DNA of 39,739 nt, from positions 1 through 39,739 of the forward strand of contig JAFKHV010000029.1 in assembly GCA_017306715.1 (NCBI GenBank), in the 5' to 3' direction. This DNA is from Legionella sp. (lineage in GTDB: Bacteria; Pseudomonadota; Gammaproteobacteria; Legionellales; Legionellaceae). Below the pieces are notes generated by a model, which had not been told where the DNA came from, searched no databases, and worked only from the letters and a program-made list of their open reading frames with translations. The position numbers were made by a program, and so were the translations under genes. Positions 1 through 7,966 of the stretch are shown here, one piece after another (position 1 is the first letter of the stretch; each line of letters starts with the position of its first letter).

Positions 1-806
1 TTCGCAAGAACTACATCAATTATATGTGTGTCGTGATAAGGGAACGTAAAAATTTTACTGAACAGGCGCTTTAATCGCTCAACTAGGAAATTTTTTGGTA
101 ACATGCGGATTGATAAATTGTTCAGAAACCAGGTTCCTTCAATTCCAAAGAGGGCAAGCTCATTAATATTATTCAGAGTGACTGGAATTTCCAAGCGTTG
201 GTGGGCAATGACTTCAAATTGATTTTGCTTCAGGGCGAGCATTAATTCTTCGTTGTTTGCAGCAACAGTACTATTTTTAACAATAGATTTATAATAATGA
301 CCGACAATGCTACTTAGAATCGAGTCCTGTGCAATGAATTCAGCTAGACGCTGTTGCGCAACGGGAAACGAGTCGTAAGTGGTTGTAATCATTGAAAAAT
401 GCCCATTAGCGCGAGTCAGCAATTTCGCTTCTTGTAAGAGGGTATCAATGGGAAGATACGCATTAATAAAATGTGCAAGGATCAAGTCTTGGCTGTGGGG
501 CGGTAGATATCTGCTCGCTTGGGCAGCACTGGCCTCAATCGTGACCAAGGGCAGTATTTCGCGTGCATGGCGCAACATTTCAGCGGAAACGTCAATGCCC
601 GTGAATTCAGCAAGAGGAAGCACACGTTCGAGTTTGCGCAAAAAAGAAGCATCACCCACGCCCAGATCTAAAATTTTATAATGAGGTTTCATGCCCAAAT
701 AAAATTTTTGTATCTGCGCGATTGCGACTTCGTGACTTTTACTAATCGCGCCAAAACGGTTGGCGGAATTATGATTTAATTCATTGTACATGGCCTTCAA
801 GGACAT
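1..806 (-). CDS. Class I SAM-dependent methyltransferase, 3' end cut by window edge
   Basis: An open frame of 268 codons runs off the left edge, so the C-terminus is missing. I take the ATG at 806; a second ATG lies at 791 but has its AAGG only two bases away. Near residue 45 the protein has ILDLGVGDASFLRKL, the glycine-rich motif I of class I methyltransferases, followed by FTGIDVSAEML with the acidic residue expected at the end of strand beta-2. This fold binds S-adenosylmethionine; the acceptor cannot be read from the sequence. It is divergent from the sugar genes at 974-2930, and Legionella lipopolysaccharide loci do contain methyltransferases, so a role in surface glycan modification is plausible but is inference. 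No signal peptide is seen, so it is probably cytoplasmic. Confidence 0.8.
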   Translation of the reverse strand, partial: MSLKAMYNELNHNSANRFGAISKSHEVAIAQIQKFYLGMKPHYKILDLGVGDASFLRKLERVLPLAEFTGIDVSAEMLRHAREILPLVTIEASAAQASRYLPPHSQDLILAHFINAYLPIDTLLQEAKLLTRANGHFSMITTTYDSFPVAQQRLAEFIAQDSILSSIVGHYYKSIVKNSTVAANNEELMLALKQNQFEVIAHQRLEIPVTLNNINELALFGIEGTWFLNNLSIRMLPKNFLVERLKRLFSKIFTFPYHDTHIIDVVLA

Positions 807-973
807 GCAGGATTCCAAAAAGTTAATTTCTTGAATTAAGTATATCCTTAAAGTAGGGGTTTTTGCGACAGCTTCTTGCGGAAAAATTCTTCTTATTTTT
901 CTTGTAATTATTTCTAATAGTGTTATAGAGTTGGCATCTAGGTAGCGTCCCAACAATTCCAAATGGAAAAGAT

Positions 974-1927
974 ATGGCAAAAATCCTTGTTACTGGAGCA
1001 ACAGGTTTTGTAGGCAAACAATTAGTACCTGCTTTAATCGAAGCGGGGCATGAAGTACGATGTGCAGTAACCCAGCAACGCCCCTGGTTGCGTGTGGAGC
1101 AGGTGCTTACTCCTAAATTAGAAGAAAATCCCGATTGGCATGATGCCCTTGCCGGGATTGAGGTGGTCATCCACCTCGCCGCACGCGTTCATGTGCTACG
1201 GGAAACAGATCCTGCCGCCGGCAACCAGTATAAAACGGTGAACAGTTTAGCTACTAAAAAATTAGCTGAACAAGCTGTTGCGCATGGGGTCCGACGATTC
1301 ATTTTTTTAAGCACGATTAAGGTTCATGGAGAATTCACTTTATCCGAGCCATTTACAGAAAAAAGTGCACCTGTTCCAGAAGACTTATACGGTCAGAGCA
1401 AATTGCTTGCTGAACATTACCTGCAGGAAATTGCTCAAAAAAGTAGCCTAGAGGTTGTTATCTTAAGACCTCCTCTTATTTATGGACCTGACGTCAAAGC
1501 TAATTTCCTTAAAATGATGCAGCTAGTAAATAAAGGGTTTCCTCTGCCATTTGGTAGAGTCAATAATCAACGGCATTTGTTGTATGTCGACAATCTGGTT
1601 TCAGCAATCCTTATGGTTATTGGTCATCCTGCAGCAGCGAACCAAACTTATCTCCTGGCGGATGATGAATCTTTATCTTTACCTCAAATGATGCGTATCC
1701 TTGCCCAAGAGATGCAGGTGAAGCTAAAGTTATTGCCTGTGCCCCTATCGCTTATGCGTGCGGTGTTTACTCTTTTGCGCAAACCGGGTTTAATTACGCG
1801 CTTATTTTCATCACTTGAAATAAGTAATCATAAAATTAAGCAAGAATTACAATGGATGCCCCCAGTGAGCACCAATGAGGGCTTGAAAAAAACAGCGCAA
1901 TGGTACCAACGTGAATTTATTAATTAG
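974..1927 (+). CDS. NAD-dependent nucleotide-sugar epimerase/4-reductase (extended SDR, WbpK/WbpV-like)
   Basis: A 317-aa extended short-chain dehydrogenase. The N-terminal Rossmann motif GATGFVG (residues 8-14) binds NAD(P), and YGQSK (139-143) supplies the catalytic Tyr and Lys; STIKVHGE near 113 is the usual serine/threonine strand. Family members interconvert or reduce UDP-linked sugars. The gene overlaps the next by 17 bp, and that gene is a WbpL/WecA-type sugar-phosphate transferase. In Pseudomonas the same pairing (WbpK or WbpV with WbpL) makes a UDP-linked 2-acetamido-2,6-dideoxyhexose and loads it on undecaprenyl phosphate. I infer the same here; the exact sugar cannot be told. The start ATG is preceded by GGAAAAG. 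Confidence 0.85.
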   Translation: MAKILVTGATGFVGKQLVPALIEAGHEVRCAVTQQRPWLRVEQVLTPKLEENPDWHDALAGIEVVIHLAARVHVLRETDPAAGNQYKTVNSLATKKLAEQAVAHGVRRFIFLSTIKVHGEFTLSEPFTEKSAPVPEDLYGQSKLLAEHYLQEIAQKSSLEVVILRPPLIYGPDVKANFLKMMQLVNKGFPLPFGRVNNQRHLLYVDNLVSAILMVIGHPAAANQTYLLADDESLSLPQMMRILAQEMQVKLKLLPVPLSLMRAVFTLLRKPGLITRLFSSLEISNHKIKQELQWMPPVSTNEGLKKTAQWYQREFIN

Positions 1928-2930
1928 TACAATTTTCTTAGGCTTAGCGGTTTTATTTACCCAAATATATCGTCAACAGCTTATGGGCTCTCGCTTGATG
2001 GACATTCCGAATGCGCGCTCCATGCATGCCACCCCCATCATTCGGGGTGGAGGGTTAGTGTTTATTCTCCTTGGTTTGAGTTCTTTACCTTTACTGGGCT
2101 ATCTAACACAAACATCGTGGCATGATTATTTTCCTCTTGCCATGGCCATCGTTGCGGTTGCGGGTATCAGTTTTGCTGATGATTTATATCATCTTTCAGC
2201 ACGGATGCGATTCGCTGTTCATGGATTTGCTGCTTTGTTGATAACCGGTTTCATGATGCCCGATTATCTTAACATGGGGTTTGTTGTGCTTACTCATGTT
2301 TGGTGGATGCGCATTTTCGTTTTCCTTTGCATCTTATGGGCCATCAACCATTTTAACTTTATGGATGGGCTTGACGGGTTTTGTGCCATGCAAGCTTTTT
2401 TCCTTTTTAGTTCTTATGCCGTTCTATTTATGCTTTACGGAAATACTTTTTATCAAGGTTTTTGTATGGCATTAAGCGCCAGTATTTTAGGTTTTTTATT
2501 TTTTAATTTTCCACCAGCGAAGTTATTTATGGGTGATGTAGGAAGTGCTACTTTAGGTTTGATTTCTTTCAGCCTGGCTTTAATTGGGCAGCAAGATCAT
2601 ATTCCCTTGTATTATTGGTTCGTATTAAATGGTTTATTTCTTTTTGATGCCACCATCACGTTATTACGACGTATTGCTTATGGCGAGAAATGGTCAACTC
2701 CTCATCGCAAGCATGCATATCAACGCTTACGTCAGATGGGAGTTTCGGTAAAGGGTATTCTCTCGGGCCAATTATTGATTAACGCTTTTTTCTTGCTGGG
2801 GGTCGTCTTACTATTCACAGAAAAAATTAGCGTGATTACGCTTTTTTCTTTGCAAATTGCTGCGATCCTTGTTATTTATTATTTTGTTGAAAAAAAATTT
2901 CCAATGTATGATCGGTCCATTACGCCTTGA
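1911..2930 (+). CDS. Undecaprenyl-phosphate sugar-1-phosphate transferase, WbpL/WecA (MraY) family
   Basis: A 339-aa polytopic inner-membrane protein with about ten hydrophobic segments. Family hallmarks are visible: DIPNARS (31-37) and RGGG (45-48) in the first cytoplasmic part, FADD near 88-91, NFMDGLDG (149-156) with the Mg-binding aspartates, and FMGDVGSATLG near 206-216. These enzymes transfer a HexNAc-1-phosphate from UDP-sugar to undecaprenyl phosphate, the first step of O-antigen assembly. The GTG start at 1911 lies inside the upstream epimerase gene; no clear Shine-Dalgarno is seen, so translational coupling is likely. Only csrA follows, so this pair is probably the edge of the lipopolysaccharide locus, as I recall for L. 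pneumophila. Whether the donor is GlcNAc, QuiNAc or FucNAc is open. Confidence 0.85.
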   Translation: MNLLISTIFLGLAVLFTQIYRQQLMGSRLMDIPNARSMHATPIIRGGGLVFILLGLSSLPLLGYLTQTSWHDYFPLAMAIVAVAGISFADDLYHLSARMRFAVHGFAALLITGFMMPDYLNMGFVVLTHVWWMRIFVFLCILWAINHFNFMDGLDGFCAMQAFFLFSSYAVLFMLYGNTFYQGFCMALSASILGFLFFNFPPAKLFMGDVGSATLGLISFSLALIGQQDHIPLYYWFVLNGLFLFDATITLLRRIAYGEKWSTPHRKHAYQRLRQMGVSVKGILSGQLLINAFFLLGVVLLFTEKISVITLFSLQIAAILVIYYFVEKKFPMYDRSITP

Positions 2931-2984
2931 ATTTATTGAAAATAATTTGTTTTTTTTCCAAATTAACTCATAAAAATTTAATTT

Positions 2985-3017
2985 CTTAATACTTTGTTAA
3001 GAATAACAGTGTACAAT
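2985..3017 (+). promoter_or_regulatory. csrA promoter with PmrA-like tandem site
   Basis: CTTAATACT and GTTAAGAAT are direct repeats separated by TT (2985-3004), close to the PmrA consensus cTTAATatT repeated with a 2-bp gap. Seven bases downstream is a -10-like TACAAT (3012-3017). PmrA is a known activator of Dot/Icm-related genes in Legionella, and csrA has been reported to be under PmrA control. The match was made by eye and the second half-site has two mismatches. Confidence 0.6.
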
Positions 3018-3090
3018 AACATCCGAGAAATGTTTTTTGATAAATTTATGGTCAAGTTGTGGTTTCTGAGAACAACCATGGAGGTGTTCA

Positions 3091-3120
3091 ATGGATAAAA
3101 CAGATGACTACATTGTTTAG
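3091..3120 (+). CDS. Possible nine-codon leader ORF upstream of csrA
   Basis: ATG at 3091 to TAG at 3118-3120 encodes MDKTDDYIV. It is preceded by GGAGGTG, the strongest Shine-Dalgarno-like sequence in the region, at good spacing, and its stop codon touches the Shine-Dalgarno of csrA. The leader also holds three GGA triplets (3080-3082, 3093-3095, 3121-3123), the core of CsrA-binding sites, and the last lies in the csrA ribosome-binding site. The segment could be a translated leader peptide, a CsrA autoregulatory site, or both. Such a short ORF may be chance. Confidence 0.3.
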   Translation: MDKTDDYIV

Positions 3121-3131
3121 GGAGATTTGTT

Positions 3132-3326
3132 ATGTTAATTTTAACACGACGCATAGGTGAAACTTTAATAATCGGGGATGATGTGAATATCACCGTTCTC
3201 GGGGTTAAAGGTAACCAGGTTCGTCTGGGTATCAATGCGCCAAAAGATGTTTCTGTACACCGTGAAGAAATTTATTTACGTATACAACAAGAAAAGCAAT
3301 CAGATGATTCTGAGTCTGCTGTATAA
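3132..3326 (+). CDS. csrA: Carbon storage regulator CsrA
   Basis: A 64-aa protein beginning [18 protein letters not shown], the invariant N-terminus of CsrA, with [19 protein letters not shown] in the middle and a short charged tail. CsrA dimers bind GGA motifs in mRNA leaders and block or alter translation. In Legionella, CsrA holds cells in the replicative state and is titrated by RsmY and RsmZ small RNAs under LetA/LetS control; many Dot/Icm effector mRNAs are targets. The Shine-Dalgarno GGGAG lies nine bases before the ATG and contains a GGA, so autoregulation is possible. It lies after the sugar transferase gene but across 200 bp with its own promoter, so it is probably a separate unit. 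Confidence 0.97.
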   Translation: MLILTRRIGETLIIGDDVNITVLGVKGNQVRLGINAPKDVSVHREEIYLRIQQEKQSDDSESAV

Positions 3327-3341
3327 ATAAAGATTTCTCGC

Positions 3342-3384
3342 AGTTCATCCAGTTCCGAGTGCCTAAAAATACTCGGGACGAACT
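3342..3384. terminator. Possible shared terminator between csrA and birA
   Basis: CCGAGT (3355-3360) pairs with ACTCGG (3371-3376) across a ten-base A-rich loop, and AGTT/AACT extend the stem after a bulge. It lies between convergent genes. There is no long T run on either side, so its strength is doubtful. Confidence 0.4.
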
Positions 3385-3389
3385 CTCTA

Positions 3390-4382
3390 CTAAGTATTAA
3401 CCTTTAATGTAGTATCTCCTGAAGTAAGCACGTGGTGTACCCCTTGATTATCTTTTAGAATTAACTGTCCCAGTTCATTAATACCTTGCGCGATCCCTTC
3501 GAGAATTTCATCAGCTTTAGCGACACAAATTAATTTACCATACAAATAATCCGCCGCATGCCATTCATCAACAAAATGTTGCCATCCTTTTTCGATAAAC
3601 TGACGATAGTATGAGTGAAAATTGGCAATTAAAGCCGCAATGATAAAATTACGATTATGATAACTCTTGGTTATCTCCCATAAGGAGCACCAGGGCTTAT
3701 CGTGAAGTTGATTGCATATGGTGTTGGTGTTTATGTTAAGTCCTGTTCCAATAATAATCTCTGCCTCGCCATTGGATTCCGCCATGATTTCGATAAGGCT
3801 ACCGCCAAGTTTTTTCTCATGCCAGTAGAGATCATTGGGCCATTTGATTTGAATATCTGCTACACCTGGAAGCTGTTGTAGGGTACTTCTTATCGCTAAG
3901 CTCGTAATGAGTGCCAAGCCTGAGAGTTTAATTAAATCATAGGGAAAACGCATACGAATTGAGCAATAAATATTTTCTCCAAAAGGGGAGTGCCAGTAGC
4001 GACCAAACCGTCCTCGCCCTTGACTCTGATGCTCTGCCAGACAAATTTCTAAACTTTGATTAGCGGGTAGATCTTTTAAATACTGATTTGTAGAGCCTAT
4101 GGAAGCAAAGAGGTTTATGTTCGTTGGCGTTGTTACCCCCAGTTGCAGTAATTGCTGCTTAATAATCTCTTTATCCAAAAGAATTAAGGGGTGTTCTAAC
4201 TGATAGCCTTGTTGCGGAAGGCGTTTAATCGTAACGCCTAAATCCATGAGCTGGTTGATGTGTTTCCAAATCGCCGTGCGGGAAATATTCAGCTTGTTGC
4301 CTAAAGCAGAACCACTATGGCATGCACCATCACTAAGTTGTTGCAGAATTTCACGATCAATGGGGTTAAGACTTTGGGCCAC
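3390..4382 (-). CDS. birA: Bifunctional biotin-[acetyl-CoA-carboxylase] ligase / biotin operon repressor BirA
   Basis: A 330-aa protein. The N-terminal 60 residues form a winged helix-turn-helix (SGSALGNKLNISRTAIWKHI). The central catalytic domain has GRGRFGR (122-128), the loop that holds biotinyl-5'-AMP, and KWPNDLY (180-186) followed by KKLGGSLIE; a small C-terminal domain follows. BirA adenylates biotin and attaches it to AccB, and the two-domain form can also repress biotin synthesis genes. It starts with GTG at 4382, one base after the stop of the PPTase gene, so the two are translated together. Length and layout match E. coli BirA closely. Confidence 0.95.
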   Translation of the reverse strand: MAQSLNPIDREILQQLSDGACHSGSALGNKLNISRTAIWKHINQLMDLGVTIKRLPQQGYQLEHPLILLDKEIIKQQLLQLGVTTPTNINLFASIGSTNQYLKDLPANQSLEICLAEHQSQGRGRFGRYWHSPFGENIYCSIRMRFPYDLIKLSGLALITSLAIRSTLQQLPGVADIQIKWPNDLYWHEKKLGGSLIEIMAESNGEAEIIIGTGLNINTNTICNQLHDKPWCSLWEITKSYHNRNFIIAALIANFHSYYRQFIEKGWQHFVDEWHAADYLYGKLICVAKADEILEGIAQGINELGQLILKDNQGVHHVLTSGDTTLKVNT

Positions 4383-4383
4383 G

Positions 4384-5127
4384 TTAAAACTCTAATTCTG
4401 ATTTTTTGGTTGATTGTAATTGGATAAAACCATGACGAATGTCGCGAATCGTTGGGTGATAACACAAGGCTCCACTGTAACCAATGGCGGGCATAAACGA
4501 GCGTAATTGCCAAGTCATGTTATGCAAAGGATCTTTAACCAGTTGTTTGGTAGGTATTGCTGTAGGAACTGTGAAGTCGCGAGTGGGATAAGATAATCCT
4601 AACCCGCATGCCTTGATGAAAGCTTCTTTTTGTGACCAGATATGAAAAAAAACTGCAGGCTTTAAGGGAGGGGGCGTATTGACAAAATCTTCATACTCTT
4701 GCGCAGAAAATAAGTTTTTGGCAATACCTGCGTAAGGACGTGCGGAATATTTCTCAATATCAACACCAAGTGGAAAACCCTTACCCACAGCCAAAACCGC
4801 CAGATCCTCTGTATGACTTAAATTAAACTGTAAACGTAATGCATTAAGCACCTTAGGTTTACCATGATTGTTGTACGAAAATTCCAGGGCATGGGGAGGC
4901 AAATTTAAGTATCGAGATAAGATGATCCTTAAGGTGGTTCGTGCAGTAGCAAAGCGTCGCTGATGTTTACTAAAATAAAAACGCTCTACCCGAGCTTGCT
5001 CTTCCGCATTTAAAATTTGCGCCGCGTCGGGTAATTCCTGGGTTAGGGAAAACTGCCACAAGTCAATACGCGTCTCGCTTAAAACACAGTGATCAGGGTC
5101 TAATGCATTGAATCCGGAAATGATCAT
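4384..5127 (-). CDS. 4'-phosphopantetheinyl transferase, Sfp type
   Basis: A 247-aa protein with the three PPTase signatures: FNLSH (101-105), GVDIE (121-125) whose acidic residues bind Mg, and WSQKEAFIK (164-172). It moves the phosphopantetheine arm of CoA onto a serine of acyl or peptidyl carrier proteins. The length is of the Sfp class, which accepts many carrier proteins, rather than the short AcpS class, so it might serve polyketide or peptide synthases as well as fatty-acid ACP. It forms a two-gene operon with birA and is divergent from accA across 78 bp, which puts three fatty-acid synthesis functions together. Confidence 0.93.
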   Translation of the reverse strand: MIISGFNALDPDHCVLSETRIDLWQFSLTQELPDAAQILNAEEQARVERFYFSKHQRRFATARTTLRIILSRYLNLPPHALEFSYNNHGKPKVLNALRLQFNLSHTEDLAVLAVGKGFPLGVDIEKYSARPYAGIAKNLFSAQEYEDFVNTPPPLKPAVFFHIWSQKEAFIKACGLGLSYPTRDFTVPTAIPTKQLVKDPLHNMTWQLRSFMPAIGYSGALCYHPTIRDIRHGFIQLQSTKKSELEF

Positions 5128-5163
5128 ATACTTTTATAATCTGGCATCGATTAGTAATTATAG

Positions 5164-5176
5164 GGTATCATATACC
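5164..5176. promoter_or_regulatory. Small palindrome in the PPTase/accA divergent spacer
   Basis: GGTAT-CAT-ATACC is a perfect 5-bp inverted repeat with a 3-bp centre, 30 bp upstream of the accA start and in the only spacer between the divergent units. It could be an operator for both, but is short enough to be chance. Confidence 0.25.
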
Positions 5177-5205
5177 ATGAAATTTAATTTACCAAAGAGT
5201 ATTGA

Positions 5206-6156
5206 ATGAGCAGACAATTTTTGGATTTCGAACAACCAATTGAAGAATTGAATCAGAAAATTGAAGCACTGCGGATGGTAGGGCATGATAATGAAGTGAA
5301 TCTCAGCGAAGAGATTGCACGTTTAGAAGAAAAATGCTCTGAATTAACTGCGCAAATCTTTGCAAATCTTGAACCCTGGCAAGTTGCCCAGATGGCACGT
5401 CATCCGTTGCGCCCGCAAACGACAGATTATGTAGAGCGTATCTTCTCTAATTTTCAGGAGCTTCATGGGGATCGCAGCCAATCCTCTGCGCCTGCGATTA
5501 TTGGTGGTTTAGCCCGATTAGAAGGCCAGCCGGTTATGATTTTAGGACACCAAAAAGGGAAAAGAACAAAGGAAAAAGTTTACCGTAATTTTGGTATGGC
5601 TCGACCTGAAGAATATCGTAAAGCGCTGCGACTCATGAAACTTGCCGAAAAGTTCCATATTCCTGTGATTACCTTCATTGATACTGCAGGTGCATACCCT
5701 GGAATTGGTGCTGAAGAGCGTAACCAATCTGAGGCTATAGCACGTAACTTATTTGTGATGTCACGCTTGAAAACTCCCATAATCTGTATTGTTACTGGAG
5801 AGGCCGGATCGGGCGGTGCCTTGGCGATTGGTGTGGGTGATCGGGTGTTAATGATGGAATTTAGTATTTATTCTGTAATTTCACCTGAAGGCTGCGCTTC
5901 TATTCTATGGAAGGATGCTGGAAAAGCCAAAGATGCTGCGCGTGCTATGCGTATTACTGCGCAACAAATTTATGAAAACGAGCTTGTTGATGGCGTGGTT
6001 CCTGAGCCTCTAGGAGGCGCACATCGCGATGTAGATACTATGGCTGCTCGATTGCGAACACTGTTGATTGATGAATTAGCGCAGCTTAAAGCCGAACCCA
6101 TTGAGGAGTTAATTGAAAAGCGTTACCAAAAATTCATGAGTATGGGAGCCGTATAG
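5206..6156 (+). CDS. accA: Acetyl-CoA carboxylase carboxyltransferase subunit alpha
   Basis: A 316-aa protein, near the 319 aa of E. coli AccA. It opens with the family start ([19 protein letters not shown]) and a short coiled region, then the crotonase-like carboxyltransferase domain, with [38 protein letters not shown] and [15 protein letters not shown], the glycine-rich loops that form the oxyanion holes. With AccD it transfers carboxyl from biotin to acetyl-CoA, making malonyl-CoA in the first committed step of fatty-acid synthesis. It has its own start 78 bp from the PPTase gene; the next gene, tilS, follows 43 bp later and may be co-transcribed. Confidence 0.97.
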   Translation: MSRQFLDFEQPIEELNQKIEALRMVGHDNEVNLSEEIARLEEKCSELTAQIFANLEPWQVAQMARHPLRPQTTDYVERIFSNFQELHGDRSQSSAPAIIGGLARLEGQPVMILGHQKGKRTKEKVYRNFGMARPEEYRKALRLMKLAEKFHIPVITFIDTAGAYPGIGAEERNQSEAIARNLFVMSRLKTPIICIVTGEAGSGGALAIGVGDRVLMMEFSIYSVISPEGCASILWKDAGKAKDAARAMRITAQQIYENELVDGVVPEPLGGAHRDVDTMAARLRTLLIDELAQLKAEPIEELIEKRYQKFMSMGAV

Positions 6157-6199
6157 GATTGCGCTTCATTGACTCAAGTAAAAATTAATTCGAGTTTAG

Positions 6200-7495
6200 A
6201 TGAGCATGCTCTTTTTAGATACGCCACTATATGCGCAACTGGCTCCATTTAAGAACCTCTGGGTTGCTTATAGTGGTGGGTTGGATTCTACCGTATTACT
6301 TCATTTATTAGCCAACTCCCCCTATAAATCGAAATTACATGCAATACATATTAATCATGCATTAAGTCCAAATGCTGATGAATGGCAGCTTTTTGGGGCA
6401 AATTTTTGCGAGCAGCTTGGGATTCCTTACCATGTCCACCGGGTAAACTTTAAACGGAATGCGAATGTAGAGGAGCATGCACGCCAAGCGCGCTATCACG
6501 TCTTTAAAAACATTTTACACGCAGACGATTGCTTATTACTTGGTCACCATCAAAATGATCAAGCTGAAACGGTGCTGCTGCAGTTATTTCGCGGTGCAGG
6601 TATTGAAGGGCTATCCGCAATGAACTCTTGGGGCGAGCTGGGAAAAGGTACGATCGCAAGACCTTTACTTGAGTATGCGCGGGCAGAACTTGCACAGTAT
6701 GCACATACGCATCATTTACAATGGATCGACGATGAAAGTAACGAAGATACCCATTATTCGCGTAATTACCTGCGCCATGTAGTCATTCCATTAATAGAGC
6801 AACGTTGGCCTGCTGTTACTAAAAATCTAGCGCGTACGGCAGTTCATGCGCGAAGTGCGCTCGATAATTTACAGGCATTAGCCCATTCTGATTATCCCGA
6901 ATCGCTGGCGCTCCCAACTTTAAATCGTCTGCATCTAGAACATTTGGATGAAAAGCGTATCAGCAATATTTTGCGACTTTGGTTTCGTAGTCACCAGATT
7001 AAGTCTCCGGGGACTCAAGTACTGTTGCGTGTTATCCATGAGTTAGTATATGGACGCCAGGATGCAATCCCCGAGGTTCGCTGGGGGGAAATAACGCTTC
7101 GTCGTCATCGTAATTTAATCTACTTACAAGGCCTTGATTTAACCCCAGAAACTTTATGCAGCGAAATTCCTTGGGAACAATTTCCCCATCCTCTGAGTTT
7201 GCCGCATCAGCAGATAATTGTTGCAGAACCCGCGCCCACGGGGTTGCAAGTTCCTCAACATGCACAAATTACGATTCGATTTCGTCAAGGGGGTGAGAAA
7301 TTTTTATGGCATCAACAGTCAAAGTGCTTAAAAAAATTGTTTCAAGAATGGAACGTTTCGGTATGGGAAAGACCAAAAATACCCTTACTTTATATAGATG
7401 ATGATTTAGCCGTTATCGGGGAATACGCAATAAGTGATCTCTTCTATGGCAATAGTGCCCCCGCATGGTGTGTACGCTTGAGAAGAGTTGATTAA
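6200..7495 (+). CDS. tilS: tRNA(Ile)-lysidine synthase TilS
   Basis: A 431-aa protein with the PP-loop motif YSGGLDST (24-31) of N-type ATP pyrophosphatases, then the substrate-binding stretch GHHQNDQAETVLLQLFRGAG. C-terminal TilS domains follow, ending IRFRQGGEKF and a short substrate-binding region. The enzyme converts the wobble C of tRNA-Ile(CAU) to lysidine, so that it reads AUA and is charged with isoleucine; it is essential in most bacteria. Length and domains match E. coli TilS (432 aa). Two ATGs lie two codons apart (6200 and 6206); the Shine-Dalgarno is poor and either could be used. It is often found next to accA in gamma-proteobacteria. Confidence 0.95.
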   Translation: MSMLFLDTPLYAQLAPFKNLWVAYSGGLDSTVLLHLLANSPYKSKLHAIHINHALSPNADEWQLFGANFCEQLGIPYHVHRVNFKRNANVEEHARQARYHVFKNILHADDCLLLGHHQNDQAETVLLQLFRGAGIEGLSAMNSWGELGKGTIARPLLEYARAELAQYAHTHHLQWIDDESNEDTHYSRNYLRHVVIPLIEQRWPAVTKNLARTAVHARSALDNLQALAHSDYPESLALPTLNRLHLEHLDEKRISNILRLWFRSHQIKSPGTQVLLRVIHELVYGRQDAIPEVRWGEITLRRHRNLIYLQGLDLTPETLCSEIPWEQFPHPLSLPHQQIIVAEPAPTGLQVPQHAQITIRFRQGGEKFLWHQQSKCLKKLFQEWNVSVWERPKIPLLYIDDDLAVIGEYAISDLFYGNSAPAWCVRLRRVD

Positions 7496-7618
7496 TACAT
7501 GCTCCCTTTGCAAATTATATTGTTTTTAAGCAGCAAGTGCATTATTATTCGACCTTAAGCCTAGCAAAGATTCATATAGATTTTAATTGCTCAGGGTTTG
7601 GTTTCAGGAGAATTTACC

Positions 7619-7837
7619 ATGTACGATAAGTCGTCTACCCCCCCTCAACGTCCCTTAAAAAAATTAAGCCAAGAAGACCGTTCAAGATCTTATATTGGTT
7701 ACCTTCCACTGTTATACAAAAAAGAGGGTGATGTTCTTAAATGGCACCTGAATGATGGAAGTTCCGAACCAAAGAAAATAAAAAAAATAACGAAAGAAGA
7801 CCGTGCTGGAGCTTACACCCACCTTCCAGGGCTCTAA
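7619..7837 (+). CDS. Small basic hypothetical protein with an internal duplication
   Basis: A 72-aa protein starting at the ATG at 7619, which has CAGGAG eight bases upstream; an in-frame TTG at 7598 is a poorer choice. I do not recognise it. It contains the same motif twice: KKLSQEDRSRSY near residues 14-25 and KKITKEDRAGAY near 55-66, each followed by a short hydrophobic end with Leu-Pro (YLPLL and HLPGL). The rest is polar and lysine-rich. There is no signal peptide or membrane segment. It sits between tilS and the 908-aa protein with spacers of about 120 bp on both sides, so it is probably its own unit. The duplicate units suggest two equal binding sites, but the partner is unknown. Confidence 0.65.
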   Translation: MYDKSSTPPQRPLKKLSQEDRSRSYIGYLPLLYKKEGDVLKWHLNDGSSEPKKIKKITKEDRAGAYTHLPGL

Positions 7838-7966
7838 ATCATTATTCCTTGCTTTTGCTAAAGATGAGTATTTAGTGCAATCAAATATAATGAAAGCCGC
7901 ATGAATTTTAGCATCTGTGCTTGTCGATAAATATTGCCTAAACATGCTTGTGAGCTAAGGATAGTT

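Noticed and set aside
379..681. 100-codon plus-strand open frame at the left edge
   Set aside because: It is antisense to the methyltransferase, which has motif I and good continuity on the minus strand.
823..1170. 115-codon open frame on the minus strand
   Set aside because: It is mostly antisense to the epimerase, whose Rossmann motif is clear on the plus strand, and its product has no recognisable domain. It is a shadow frame.
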